Source: Helianthus annuus (lineage: Eukaryota; Streptophyta; Magnoliopsida; Asterales; Asteraceae). From it: DNA of 64,000 nucleotides. Shown here in pieces: positions 48,692 to 61,040 of the stretch. The DNA lies in NCBI RefSeq assembly GCF_002127325.2, contig NC_035434.2, positions 152,644,381 to 152,708,380 on the forward strand, in the 5' to 3' direction. The notes below the pieces were generated by a model that was given only the letters and a program-made list of their open reading frames with translations, had not been told where the DNA came from and did not search any database. The stretch's first letter is position 1, and each line of letters opens with the position of its first letter. The position numbers and the translations under genes were made by a program.

Positions 48692-50702
48692 GTTTAGCGG
48701 AAGCTATAATTAAATCAAGAATTAATTTCTCTAAATGAGAATACCTGGCCTCAGCATCAAGTAGAACTTTACTTACATAATATACCGGATGTTGAGAGCA
48801 TTCATGATCCTTAACTAGGATCACACTTACTGCTTTAGCTTAAACACCTCTTCTTGGATAATGGCATTTCTTTTGAGTGCAAATTTCCTCCTTTTTTGGT
48901 GCATTGGCTTGAATGATCTGTAAATACCAAGTTTGTGAGTAATAACATCCTTAGATATACCTGCCGTGTCTTCATGTTTCCAAGCAAAGGTAGATTTTCA
49001 AGAAGGATATTAAATCCTGCTCAGTAATGTCTAGGATCCCGGATCCTATAAAAATTTTTGATTCAGGATCCTCTGGGTTCAACAGAATATCCTTGACGTC
49101 TTGCTCTCTTGCCTCCATGACGTCTTGCTCCTTAGAGGCTGGCTTCATTGAAGAAGTGTAACAGTTCTTTGCCTCCTGCTGATCACTTTCTATCTTCACC
49201 ATATCTCATAGAGTTGGGAGCTTGACACATTGATGATATGTTGAGGGGGACTGCCTTCATATCGTGTATCCATGGCCTGCCAAAGATAACATTACAGCAA
49301 GATAAGCAATCAATAACATAGAATTTTTTTAACATAATTCACTCCCTCTATATAGATAGGAAGTTTGATATACCCCAATGTAATCTTTGTCTAGCCACTG
49401 AATCCCACAAGGACAGATGATCTTTGGACAATATCGGATTCAAGGATGTCCATTCTATCGAGGACATCCAACTGGATTATGTTCACTGAGCTTTTCCCAT
49501 CAATTAGAATCCTGCAAACAAAATGGTTAGATATAAATAATGTAATAACCAAACCGTCATGATGAGGATCATGTATGTCGACATGGTCATCCCCATCAAA
49601 GTATATGACTTTTTCCTAGGTAAGGATGGAAGTTCGAACAGGTCTGTCCCTATTCTCCATCTTTGTTTCCTTTGCATGTCTCTTAGCTGTTGAGAACCTC
49701 CGGAGATGAAATGGATGATTTGAGCATCAGCTAGTGGAGGAGGAGCTTTTTCAGGAACTTTCTCAGGATCCTTGATCCTTGACTTTTTCCTTCCAAGCAA
49801 TTCCTTCAAGTATCCTTTGCTCAAAATATGACCTATCTCCTTCCTTAATGCTATGCACTCATCTGTGAGATGACCAGAATCCCCATGGTAAGCACACCAT
49901 TTCGATTCGTCTTTTGTGGCAGGCGGTTTGTCATTCTTCCTTGGCCACCTAACCTTGTCACCTAAACTCTGCATAGAAAGGATTAGTTCATTATTATCAG
50001 CAGAAAAACAATATCCAGAAATAGGAGAATAATCCTCATCATCTTCCTCTTGTTCCATAGCATGCACATTCTGGTTGTCATGCTTGGAGTATTCCTTGGA
50101 TCAGTTATTCTTGAAATAGGATCCTTGTTTGTCTTGCTTGGAGGATCCTGATAACCTCTCATGGATCCTTTTGTCATCCTCTAAACGGATGAACCTAAGG
50201 GCCCTGTTCCTTACCTCATCTAGGTTCCTGCAAGGGGTCATGACAAGATCATCATAGAACATTGAATCCCTAAGTAAACCCATTTTAAAGGCTTCTACAG
50301 CCGTAGCTATATCCAGGTTAGGGATATCTAAGGATTCTTTACTAAACTTAGTGATGTAATCTCTAAGTGATTTATTTTGACCTTGAGTTACCCTATATAA
50401 ATCACTAGTTAAACGTTCAAATTTCTACTACAAGAGAATTGATTATTGAACAGGTTAACTAGATTAGCAAATGAAGTAATAGAGTAAGGGGGAAGACTTA
50501 GCAGCCATTTAAGAGCTGATCCTGTAAGTGTGGATCTGAAACCCTTGCACAGACATGCTTCTTTTAACCTCTCTGGGATGGGGTTGATCTCCATCCTTTC
50601 TCTATATTGTGCCACGTGTTCTTCAGGATCTGTTGAGCCATCATACAACTTCATAGCTGGTATTTGGAACCTTTTGGGTATCTCAGCATCACAAATAGGT
50701 GG
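48692..50702 (-). pseudogene. element C gag, protease and RT fragments
   Basis: Read on the - strand: gag from PPICDAEIPKRF (50702) through capsid and the CAYHGDSGH finger (about 49900), then a protease with DGKSS replacing DGGSS (about 49495) and a stop soon after. Next is the protease-RT linker KEQDVMEAREQDV without the stop seen in AB (about 49110). RT is cut: near 48840 the sequence jumps from the RT N-terminus (EEV region) to the RNase H start, so the YIDD core is gone. Several frame breaks are present. It is the oldest and most decayed copy. Confidence 0.82.
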
Positions 50703-51030
50703 TGTTTTGGTCGAAAATTAGACAAGGATAATGCAACCAAACTCTTTGTTACGGGGTATGATGCTTGAATTGGTAAACAATAATGAGGATCACTCAGAAA
50801 TGTATTGCACAAGTGACACAATGATTTATACGAGGAAAAAGCCCTTGATCAATGAATGATCTCCGGCATAAAAAACCTCGGGTGATGGAAACTACCGATC
50901 ACCAACTCAAATTAAACAATAATTCTTCACAACTTTGGATGATAGCGAGCTAGGTACAAGGATCACTATAGTGTATCGTGTAGAAATGTGTGAAAATTGC
51001 TAAGTGTTTTGCCGTAAGCTGTTGAGTGCA
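50703..51030 (-). repeat. truncated 3' LTR of element D
   Basis: Matches the R-U5 side of the family LTR, then joins 3'-region sequence near 51030, in an AT-rich junction. Confidence 0.75.
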
Positions 51031-51434
51031 GTTAATAAAATAACTTTAATCCTTTTTGGCTTATCTCTTGTGTTGTTATCCTTTAATTTTCAATTGTACT
51101 GATATACACTTGTTTGAATAAGAAAAGTTGAACAAATAAAATAAGAGTATTTAGGATATGATCCAGGATCAAATATCCTACATTTGAAAAATTCCAAAAA
51201 GTAGTATATTTTAAGGATCATTAGTTCAGTTGTCAAAGTATAAGGATTATTCAAATGAAAATGAACAAAATTAAAATAGTTAAGGATCATACCTGAGGAT
51301 CCAAGTTAGGATCCTAGTCCTTAATACCATAACTAGGATAACTATAAGACAAACCTTAGTAAGAAGTAAGGATCAAGGATCCTTGGTTGTTTAGCTTTAA
51401 AGACCTGAAATAGAACATAATTTGGGACTAAGCC

Positions 51435-51893
51435 TGTAGGATCGTTTGTTGACCTGTTTAAGTCGTTCAGAGAAGTTCGTATCCGAATTAAGAGGCGGAA
51501 ACTAATAATTCGGTGCTATTAAAGCTGTATACACTTTAAACTTGCTGTTGTATTGATTTCAAACTCAGTTACAAGATCTGACAGCACTTCGGCAGAGTAC
51601 CGGAACAATAGACCACTAACTATGTGTTGTGGATCGCTCCCCTATATATAGAGAATCTGGTCTGCTCATACGACATGTCCGTATGAGCGGTCCTACACTT
51701 TTCCGTATAAGCGATCCAAGCAACTACCAAATAAGCGATCCTAGATCATTCTAATGACAAATAAGCGATCCTAGAATGTACCAATAAGCGATCCCAATAT
51801 ACATTACTATTTCTAGGATTTTGTGTCATTTTCGATCAGATCAGCTTCAAGACTTGATAGAAGACGTAGTCAGCAGACGTAGGTGCACTAACA
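51435..51893 (+). repeat. solo LTR (459 bp) with AAGCC target duplication
   Basis: TGTAGGATCG...GCACTAACA, flanked by AAGCC at 51430-51434 and 51894-51898; the other copies of the 3' region lack it. It carries a TATATATA box (51643), a TCATACG/CGTATGA hairpin (51666-51686) and four TAAGCGATCC motifs plus variants (51631-51790). An unrelated LTR element inserted here and was reduced by LTR-LTR recombination. Confidence 0.85.
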
Positions 51894-51898
51894 AAGCC

Positions 51899-52491
51899 AA
51901 AATAAGATAAAAGTTAGCAACTGGGGACAAGCCCAAGGATAACTGGGGACAAGCCCAAGGATAACTGGGGACAAGCCCAAGGATCGTTTGTAAACTGGAG
52001 TATGGCCCTAACTGGCGACTATCCAAACTTAGTGGCATGAAAATGCCAAAACCTTAGCTAACGTGAAAACGTTAGAAACCTTAGGAACGGATGTATGGTA
52101 CGTCTACCATTATACGTAGGATCCTAGGTATAGCCAGTACAATGGAATTATCAGCCCCTAAAGCGAGTACTGGTCCCGCTGCCATGAACTATACCAGGAT
52201 CATCATGCGCTACTGGCGAAACTGGGGTCAAGCCCAAATAACTGGGGTCAAACCCAAGTAACTGGTTGCTTTCGTGGATAACCATCCTTTTGCTAAGGAT
52301 ACCTGAACTTTCAAAACTCAGAATCACGTGAGAGGTGGATAAAGGATGCAGGATCCTTATCCTTAGGTGAGAAAGTAAGGAAATGAAATAGTTTGAGATT
52401 AGGATGTTACCAAAGTAAGGATCATCTGTGCTTTAAGGATCCTTCAAGGATACTCATGATGTGAGGATCATCTGTTCTGTGAGGATCCTGC
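51899..52491 (-). ncRNA. element D 3' region with conserved multi-hairpin block
   Basis: Three GGGGACAAGCCCA units (51916-51978), then the block (about 51990-52225), then two decayed units. Stems: CTAACGT/ACGTTAG at 52058-52075 and TGGCAT/ATGCCA at about 52033-52048 (perfect here). This is a structured-RNA candidate, not a proven gene. Confidence 0.5.
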
Positions 52492-55196
52492 TCACATGAA
52501 ATATTTCTTCAAGTGGACAGCATTCCAGGCTCTTGGTAGTAAATCACCTTCCATTGTTAGCAATCGATATGCCCCCTTTCCTGCCTCAGCTTCGATCAGA
52601 TAAGGGCCTTCCCACTTTGGAGCCAACTTTCCATCAGCAGGATTTGTGGTATTCTGAAATGCTTTCCTTAGTACCATATCACCAACTTGGAATTTTCTGA
52701 TCCTAACATTTTTGTTGTAAGCACCAGCCATTCTTTGTTGATAACTGGCCATCCTTATCCTAGCCAGATCCCTTATTTCTTCTATAGTATCTAGGTCTTG
52801 AACCAAGTTTTCATCATTTTCCTCAGGATCACGGATACTTGTTCTAGCAGTTGGGACCACCATTTTTGTAGGGATCACTGATTCTGCCCCAAATACCAAA
52901 GAGAATGGAGTCTGGCCTGTAGCATTCTTGGGGGTTGTTCTATCAGCCCAAAGCACATAAGGTAACTCTTCTGCCCATTTCCCTTTCTTGGATCCAAGCT
53001 TCTTCTTCAAATTATTGATGATGATCTTATTGGATGATTCTGCCTAACCATTAGCTTGTGGGTGGACTGGTGTTGATGTTATCATCTTAATCCCCCAACT
53101 GTCACAAAAGTTAGTAGTCCTGCCCCCAATAAATTGGGAACCATTATCACATATAATTTCAGAAGGAATACCAAATCTAGTTATAATATTTCTTTTAATG
53201 AAGGATATAACTTCCTTTTCTCTGACTTGGGCAAAAGCTTCAGCCTCTATCCACTTGGAGAAGTAATCAGTCATAGCAAGCATGAACACTTTTCCACCAG
53301 GTGCCTTAGGGAGCTTACCAACTATATCCATACCCCATCTCATAAATGGCCAAGAGGAGGATATAGGATGCAAAAATTCAGCTGGTTGGTGAAGGATATT
53401 GCTGTGTCTCTGACAAGGATCACACTTCTTAGCATACTCCACAACATCTTTCTTCATAGTTGGCCAATAGTATCCTGTCCTCAGGATCCTTGAGAATAAT
53501 GCCCTGCCCCCAGTGTGGTTTCCACAATCTCCTTCATGGAAGTCTTTTAAAACTTCTTGGATTTCAGGATCCTCAATGCATCTTAAATATGGTCCTGCAA
53601 GAGATCGCTTATACAACATATTATTTAAAATTGTGAATTGAGATAACTTAATTTTGAAAGCCCTAGGGTTTTCTCCTGTTGGAATCTCTCCATGTTGCAA
53701 GTATCTCATAATTGGGAGGATCCATGATCCTGAATGAGATTGAGTATCCTCACTAGGGATAATTGCAGAATCCTCTCCTATTTCCATAGCCACATGATCC
53801 TCGATAGCAGGAGCTAGGATATGGATAATGGGGATACTTATATCCTCCGGGATCTTCAAGGATGATCCTAAATTAGCCAATGCATCAGCTTCTATATTTT
53901 CTTCCCTTGGTACCTATGCCAAACTAAAGGAAACAAAAGAGAGTGCCAATTCTTTGACTATCTCCAAATATTTGGTTAGCTTTTCACCTTTAACAGCATA
54001 GGATCCATTAAAGTGATTAGTGATTAATAATGAATCTACATGTACCTCAAGATACCTGATCCTCATATGCTTAGCAATTTGCAAACCAGCTATCAAGGCT
54101 TCATATTCAGCCTCATTGTTAGTAGTTTGAAACTCACAAGCTATAGAGTGGGGTATTATGTCCCCCTGTGGCGATTTTAGTAGTATTCCAAGCCCTGTGC
54201 CTTTGACATTTGAGGATCCATCAGTATAGAGTATCCAAGGAACCTTGGTCTCTTCTAGCTGTTGGACTTCTAATTCAGCTTCCTCTTGCAAATCACTACT
54301 GAAATCTGCCACAAAGTCAGCTAATGCTTGGGATTTAAGGGTTGTCCTGGGCTCATATCTTATATCATATGCACTGAGCTTCACTGCCTACTTAGCCATC
54401 CTTCCTGACATTTCAGGTTTCCTGAGTACATTCTTAACTGGAAAATTAGTTTTAACAATAATGGCATGAGTTTCAAAATAATGTCTTAATTTAGTTGATG
54501 CCATAATTAATGTAAGGATAAGTTTTTCTAGGTGTGAATACCTGGATTCTGCATCAAGTAAACTCTTACTTACATAATAGACAGGATGTTGTGTACCTTC
54601 GTGATCCTTAACAAGGACGACACTTACTGCTTTTGAGGATACCGCAAGATATAAGGATAACACATCTCCTTTTTCTGGTTTCATCAAGGCAGGAGCCGAG
54701 GATAGGTAATCCTTAAGAGCTCTTAGGGCACTTTCATGCTTCTCAGTCCACTCAAATTTCTTGTTTTTCCTCAGGATATCATAGAATTCCTTGTACTTTT
54801 CTGAGGATTTGGATATGAATCTGTTCAAAGCTGCAATCCTGCCTGTTAGCCTCTGGACATCCTTAGCATTGGCAGGAGATTTGATGTTCACTATAGCTTT
54901 GATTTGTTCTGGACTGGCTTCAATGCCTCTCTTTGTCACCATATATCCTAAGAATTTACCTGCTTTAACACCAAAGTGACATTTTGAAGGATTAAGTTTC
55001 ATGTTATATTTGTCAAGGATATAGAATGCTTCCTCCAAGTCCCTTAGGTGATCCTCAGCCTTTTTGGATTTTACCACCATATCGTCTATGTAAACCTCCA
55101 TAGTTTGTCCAATCTGATCCTTGAACATCATATTCACCAGCCTTTGATAAGTTGCACCTGCATTCCTTAGTCCAAATGGCATAGCAATATAATAGT
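52492..55196 (-). pseudogene. element D pol: RT (part), RNase H, aRH, integrase
   Basis: From the G insertion (55196) the - strand reads RT from MPFGLRNAGATYQRL with YIDD, RNase H, aRH (TDGSS, NNEAEYEAL, VHVDSLL) and a full integrase ending KKYFM at 52492. Stops: TAG at about 54385 (Trp), TAG at about 53912 (same place as in A and B) and TAG at 53041-53043 inside the integrase, just before its catalytic Glu region. There is no frameshift in this part. It has the most complete integrase apart from E. Confidence 0.88.
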
Positions 55197-55977
55197 TGTT
55201 AGGGCATGAATTTTATGCTAAGGATCATCTATCCTGAGTCTGGGCATGGATCACGGGTCCTTAATGGATGATGCGGATAGTCTGAGGATCCAGAGTCTGA
55301 GGATCACGCGTCTGAGGATCACGAGTCTGAGGATTAGGATCCTTTATGTTTTGCACGTTTTTAATGTGTAAATGCAGGTAATGGACGTAGTGGACCACTT
55401 CTTTGCTGGAATCTCGTGGAATATGCTTTTAGGCACGTGCATATTGAAGAAATAACCGTTAGTGGTGGTCATGGGTGACTTCCACCTTTTTCGGGAAGTT
55501 AGTTAGTTGTTTTTTCTTATCTTTTTAAGGGGAAACAAGCTCATTAGAGACATAAGTCGTACACACCACAAAAACAACACACAACACACGAATTCTCTGC
55601 AAACACTTAGCAAAAAACACACACTTACACTAGAAATTCTTTGTATTGAGCTTGTTTTCTTCCAAAGTTGTACAAGGATCACTATTGTTTCAGCAATACA
55701 TTTGGTGATCGGTAGTTTCCATCACCCGAGGTTTTTTATGCCGAAGATTTTCTAAAGATCAAGGGCTTTTTCCTCGTATAAATCTCTGTGTTCATCGTTG
55801 ATTTCATATACTTGTTGTTCATACAATTAATTCAATCATCATACCCCGTAACAGAGAGTTTGGTTGCATTATCCTTATGTGATTTTTGACCAAAACAGTT
55901 TGGCGCCCACCGTGGGGCAATTGGTGCTTCAATTCTGAGAAATTTTGTTCATTTCATTCATTTCGGCTCATTACCTT
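55197..55977 (+). mobile_element. Tat element G: 5' LTR, PBS and leader, interrupted by E
   Basis: LTR 55197-55896 (700 bp, TGTTAGGGCATG...CAAAACA), PBS at 55900-55917 and about 60 bp of leader, then E at 55978. It belongs to the LTR subtype of C, not of AB. G was inserted into the RT of D; the body of G lies beyond the window. Confidence 0.85.
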
Positions 55978-56696
55978 TGTTTTGGTCAAAAATCACACAA
56001 GGATTATGCAACCAAACTCTTTGTAAACGGGGAATGATGCTTGGTATGATCAACAAAGATAAGGATCACTTAAATGAAAATTGCACAAGTGACACAAGGA
56101 TTTATACGAGGAAAAAGCCCTTGATCAATGAATGATCTCCGGCATAAAAAAACCTCGGGTGATGGAAACTACCGATCACCAAACTTCAATATAACAAACA
56201 ATGTTTACAACTTTGGATGGTAATGAGCTAGGTACAAGGATCACTATAGTATCGTATGCTAGAGCGTGTGAGAAATGTGTTATTTTTTCCGAATGCTGTA
56301 GAGTGCCATTTATATAAGCGTGTGTGGTTGAATTTTAGGCAAGTCACCTAACTACTAGCTCGTTACCCCTTTAGAAATAGAAGTAAATTTTGCCTAACTA
56401 ATTGCCCGTAATTTGTGCTAAGTTTCCATATTCTCCACAACGTCTATTTCCGGTGATGTATGTGCGAGATTTACGTGAAAGATTCCTTAATAACGTTGCC
56501 AAGACCAGGTCCAACTCGTAATCCCTGCAAAACAACATTAAATTCAAAGAGAACAATCGTTTGTATGAGGATCCTTAGGATGATCCATGATCCTGATCCT
56601 GAAGCTCTTCTGAGGATCACTATCTGCCAAAGAAACAAGGATCACTCGTTAGGATATCATGTAAGGATCACAGGTCATTAAAATCCTGCCCTAACA
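55978..56696 (-). repeat. 3' LTR of element E (719 bp)
   Basis: Starts (- strand) TGTTAGGGCAGG at 56696, next to the polypurine tract at 56697-56709, and ends at 55978. The likely target copy is ACCTT at 55973-55977. Confidence 0.9.
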
Positions 56697-56853
56697 ATTG
56701 CCCCCAAAATATAAGGAGTAATTATATAATATTAACGAGTTATATTTTGCCGGATCTTATCTATAACTAACTCAACGGATATATAGCCGTTAAGAATGAA
56801 CTATCCGTTGCGATCTGACGTCATGGAGGTGACAGCCCTGCACAAATCATCAT

Positions 56854-56861
56854 TATAAATA
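56854..56861 (+). promoter_or_regulatory. TATA box of antisense gene
   Basis: TATAAATA about 130 bp before the ATG at 56991, on the strand opposite to E's pol. It is conserved at 39288-39295 and 47804-47811 in AB. Confidence 0.55.
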
Positions 56862-56990
56862 GAAATAGGGATAGGATCGTTTGCATTTAAATTCAAGGAC
56901 TCTTCCCTTTATAACCGCGACCAGAGGATTGAACAGGTATTCCCCTTCACCTTCTCTCTTGCTTGCTCTGTTTTTCTTATTTCGTTCAAT

Positions 56991-58593
56991 ATGTTGCTCC
57001 GGAACTCTCCCAGCAAGGATGCTAAGAATAACAGCCCCTTGAAGGGTCAAGGGATCATCAAGGATTCCCCCACCGAGAGGTGTTGTTTTACTGATTCTCA
57101 AATTGACAAGATCCGTCATTGTTTTCCGGCGAACACCCTCTTTAAATCTTTTAGCCCTACCGCTCTGAGAGATTACATCTCTGAGACTTGGGTTGCTTTC
57201 CCGGTCACTCCTTTCATGATAGGATACTCGTATCCTTTCCCTCAGTTCACCGAGTCCTTTTTCTCTCTTACTGGCATCTGCTATATCCAGGCTATGCCGA
57301 TGATTTGGAGGGTTTTATACACCCTTGAAAGGATCATCGAACAAGAAGGAATTGATCTGGGTATGGCGGAGCTGGCTGAGATGTATGATCTCACAACTTT
57401 TGGATCCCGCCGATACTTGTTCAAACGAAAGGCTGGAGAAGAGCACCCTGTTCTCAAAGTTACCAAGAATGACATGAACTGGAAGCGGCGGTTCTTTTTT
57501 GTGAGGAGAGATACCATCCCTGATGGGAAGGATCTGCCCAAGAAGTGGGCTACCCATGGTAGGATAGAGGATCCTAGAAGGAGCACCGTAGAACTTATCC
57601 TTTAGCATAAGGATCACTGACATTCTTTTGTTTCCTTATTGTGCAGCTATATTCGTTTCTCATCTTAAGTTGACTCCTGCTGCAAAAGAGAGACTCTTGG
57701 CCTTTAGGAAGCTTGATCCTGAAATAAGAACTTTCCAGGTCACCACCCAGGATTCTCAGGAAGTATCCTCTGCTTCTGTCACAATGTCAAGTAAGTATCC
57801 TCTTTTAAGGAGTATTTATATAATGAGAGTCAAATAAAATTAAGATACTTATCTTGTTTTGGTTGTGCAGGCGCTGGAAAATCCTCTAAGTCTGCTTCGA
57901 AGTTCGGCATCGATGATCTTACTAATGTCAAATCCTCAAGGAAGAAGACTCCTGCTGCTAGCCCAACTGCTTCAGCCCCTAAAGCACCTATCAGGGGAAA
58001 AGGAAGCAAGAAGAGAAAGGCCTCTGAGGATTTGCAAGGTCTGCCCCTGCTCCGCCAACAGTGTCTGGATTACATCAACGAGGTAAGGATCACTGTCCTG
58101 CTTGTGTATCCTGCTAGTCTAAGGATCACTTGATTTCTGAGGTCATTCCTTGTCTTCCTTGCAGAAATTTGCTGAGGTAGAGACATATGTTGGCCACGTT
58201 GAGGATCAGGATCGCCAGATTGCTGACCTTCAACAGGTTGGGGTGTTGAAGGATCTCAAGATAGCTGATCTTGAGAAGGAGCTTCGAGCTACCAAGGATG
58301 ATGCTGCCAAGATGCTGATCAACTTTGACTATGAGAAGCATGAGATCACCCAAGATGCCAAGGTCTCTGCTGCAATAGCTATGTACAAGATCCAGCTGCA
58401 AATGGCTATGGAGGCTCAGGATCCTGCTTTCGACAGGAGCACATGGGACGTGGAGGGCTGGAAGGCGAGGCTGGCAGAGCTGGAGGATGATGAAGAGGCT
58501 GAGGAGATCCCGATGCTTGAGGGTGGAGGCGCTGGCAAGGATCATGGTGGAGAGGCAAGTGGAGCCGGTGGTGATGGTGCAGCGAAGGATTGA
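56991..58593 (+). CDS. antisense extra gene of Tat element, four exons, 450 aa
   Basis: Exons 56991-57558, 57647-57790, 57871-58082 and 58165-58593, joined by three short GT-AG introns (88, 80 and 82 bp). The lengths sum to 1353 bp with frame kept and no stop. Residues about 1-190 form a globular domain resembling plant gypsy-type Transposase_28 proteins (recall, not searched). Exon 3 is basic and Ser-rich with GKGSKKRKASED, a possible nuclear signal. Exon 4 predicts a coiled coil (about residues 310-375) and an acidic Gly-rich tail. It runs opposite to pol and has its own TATA box. Extra antisense ORFs are known in Tat elements; the role is unknown. It is the only intact gene in the pile. 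Confidence 0.78.
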
Positions 58594-59340
58594 GCTGCAG
58601 GATTGGGCAATGATGGAAATTTCGAGACTTAGCCGGAGCCCAATTTTTTTTGTTTGGTGGTTGTGATGTTTTAAAACAATTATGGTCTGTATTTGAACAA
58701 TAGGGTTAGGGTTGAGGATCTAGGATCCTGTGAACAATAGGTAGGATTACATATGGTGGAGGGATCCTCTGTTTGGGGGATGAAGCCATTGTGATCCTGC
58801 CGCCTTTAATTTCCTGCACTTGCTATGACCGCATGAACAATGGACACCCTTTGCCAACCCATGTGGACGGGCCACGTTTTGCTGGTAGAAACGTGGGTTG
58901 GCAATTTTGACAACTTTAAAAAGGGGTTAAATATTTAATGAATAAAACTTTTAACTTTTGACTTATCCTGTGATGTTATCCTTGTATATCTTTTGAACCT
59001 TCAATTGTTTTGATTTATACTTGTCTAAGTAAGAAAGGTTAAGCAAATTATGTTTAAGGAATTTAGGATATGATCCAGGATCAAATATCTTATAGTCGAA
59101 AACTTCCAAAAAGTAGTTAATTTTAAGGATCATAGGTTTAGTTGTCAAAGTGTAAGGGTTATTCAAAATAATGAATGTAATCAAAACAGTTAAGGATCAT
59201 ACCTGATAATCCAAGTTAGGATCCTAACCTTTAATCAGGATAACCATAGGAAGAACTTTAATGGATAATAAGGATTGAGGATCCTTAATTGTTTATCTTT
59301 GAAAACCTGAAAATAGAATATAACTTGGGACTAAGCCAAT
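58594..59340. other. 3' flank of antisense gene
   Basis: AT-rich non-coding DNA after the antisense stop. It contains the ATCCTCTG (about 58764) that is one end of the deletion seen in AB. No ORF is supported. Confidence 0.6.
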
Positions 59341-59780
59341 ATCATAGATAAGTTAGTAACTGGGGACATGCCCAAAGGATAACTAGGGACAAGCCCAAAG
59401 GATCACTAGGGACAAGCCCGAAGGATAACTGGGGACAAGCCCAAAGGATCACTGGGGACAAGCCCGAAGGATAACTGGGGACAAGCCCAAGGATCGTATG
59501 TAAACTGGAGTATGGCCCTCACTGGCGACTATCCAAACTTAGTGACATGAAAATGCCAAAACCTTAGCTAACGTGAAAACGTTAGAAACCTTAGGAACGG
59601 ATGTATGGTACGTCTACCATTATACGTAGGATCCTAGGTATAGCCAGTACGATGGAATTATCAGCCCCTAAAGCGAGTACTGGTCCTAAAGACGTGAACT
59701 ATACCAGGATCATCGTGCGCTACAGGCGAAAACTGGGGACAAGCCCAAGGATAACTGGGGACAAGCCCAAAGGATCTGAG
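59341..59780 (-). ncRNA. element E hairpin arrays and conserved block
   Basis: Six GGGGACAAGCCCA units (59350-59490) and two more (59735-59770) flank the block 59499-59727. Stems: CTAACGT/ACGTTAG at 59568-59585 around GAAA (+ strand), ATGGTA/TACCAT at 59605-59620, CCAGTAC/GTACTGG at 59644-59650 and 59677-59683. This is a structured-RNA candidate. Confidence 0.5.
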
Positions 59781-60004
59781 TTGCTTCTGAAGATTGTCGA
59801 CAATATGCTAAGGATACCTGGACTATCAGAACTCAAAATCTCGTGAGAGAAGGATGAAGGATACATGATCCTTATCCTTAAATAAGAAAATATGTAAATA
59901 AGAGTTCAAGCTTAGGACATTACCAGAGTAAGGATCATCGATACTTCAGGGATCCTTGAAGGATACTTCTAATGTAAGGATCATATGTGCCAGAAGGATC
60001 CTGC

Positions 60005-61040
60005 TCACATGAAATATTTCTTCAAGTGGACATCATTTCAGGCTCTTGGTAACAAATTACCCTCCATGGTCAGCAGTCTATATGCCCCCTTTCCTGCTTC
60101 GGCTTCGATCAAATAAGGGCCTTCCCATTTTGGTGCCAATTTCCCATCAGCAGGATTGGTGGTATTCTGGAATGCTTTTCTCAATACCATATCCCCAACT
60201 TGGAATTTCCTTATCCTGACATTTTTGTTATAAGCACCAGCCACTCTTTGTTGGTAGCTAGCCATCCTTATCCTAGCCAGATCCCTGATTTCCTCAATAG
60301 TATCCAAGTCTTGAGCCATGTTTGCATTATTCTCCTCAGGATCATGGGTACTTGTTCTAGCAGTTGGGACCACCATTTCTGTTGGGATCACTGATTCTGC
60401 CCCAAATACCAAAGAGAATGGAGTCTGGCCTGTAGCATTCTTGGGGGTTGTTCTATCAGCCCAAAGCACATAAGGTAATTCCTCTGCCCATTTCCCCTTC
60501 TTGGATCCAAGTTTCTTCTTCAGATTGTTGATGATGATCTTGTTGGATGATTCTGCTTGACCATTAGCTTGTGGGTGGACTGGTGTTGATGTTATCATCT
60601 TAATCCCCCAGCTGTCACAAAAGTTAGTAGTTCTGCTCCCAATAAATTGGGAACCATTATCACATACAATTTCGGAAGGAATGCCAAATCTAGTTATAAT
60701 ATTTCTCTTAATAAAGGATATAACTTCCTTTTCTCTGACTTGGGCAAAAGCTTCAGCCTCTATCCACTTGGAGAAGTAGTCAGTCATAGCAAGTATGAAC
60801 ACTTTTCCACCAGGTGCCTTAGGGAGCTTGCCGACTATATCCATCCCCCATCTCATAAATGGCCAAGAGGATGGTATAGGATGTAGAAATTCAGCCGGCT
60901 GATGAAGGATATTGCTGTGTCTTTGACAAGGATCACACTTCTTAGCATACTCCACAGCATCCCTTTTCATAGTTGGCCAGTAGTATCCTGTCCTTAAGAT
61001 CCTTAAGAACAATGCCGTGCCCCCAGTGTGGTTTCCACAA
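60005..61040 (-). pseudogene. element E integrase with one nonsense codon
   Basis: Reads the HHCC finger, DDE core and C-terminal domain as in A. The Glu region is intact here (GQAES), unlike D. A TGA (Trp codon) at about 60038, 11 codons before the normal end, is the only stop. The N-terminus is fused out of frame to gag at about 61042, so no start codon is available. It would be the most functional integrase in the window if translated. Confidence 0.82.

Larger units (their letters stand above)
27257..50702 (-). mobile_element. Tat-lineage element C, interrupted by AB at 30529-48686
   Basis: The oldest element of the pile. On the - strand, parts of gag, PR, RT, aRH and IN (50702-48692, then 30523-29172), a 3' region with hairpin arrays, and a 3' LTR at 27257-27917. 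AB splits its RNase H with target copies TCTAT at 30524-30528 and 48687-48691. At 50703 its gag meets the LTR end of element D, so its 5' end lies beyond the window. RT core, IN core and the extra antisense gene are deleted. Confidence 0.85.
50703..55196 (-). mobile_element. Tat element D, interrupted by G
   Basis: An exact LTR terminus (TGTTTTGGTC) begins at 50703 inside the gag of C, so D was inserted there. Only about 330 bp of its 3' LTR remain (to about 51030). The rest of the LTR and the extra gene are deleted, then come the 3' region, IN, aRH and RT up to 55196, where G is inserted. The remainder of D is beyond the window. Confidence 0.78.
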
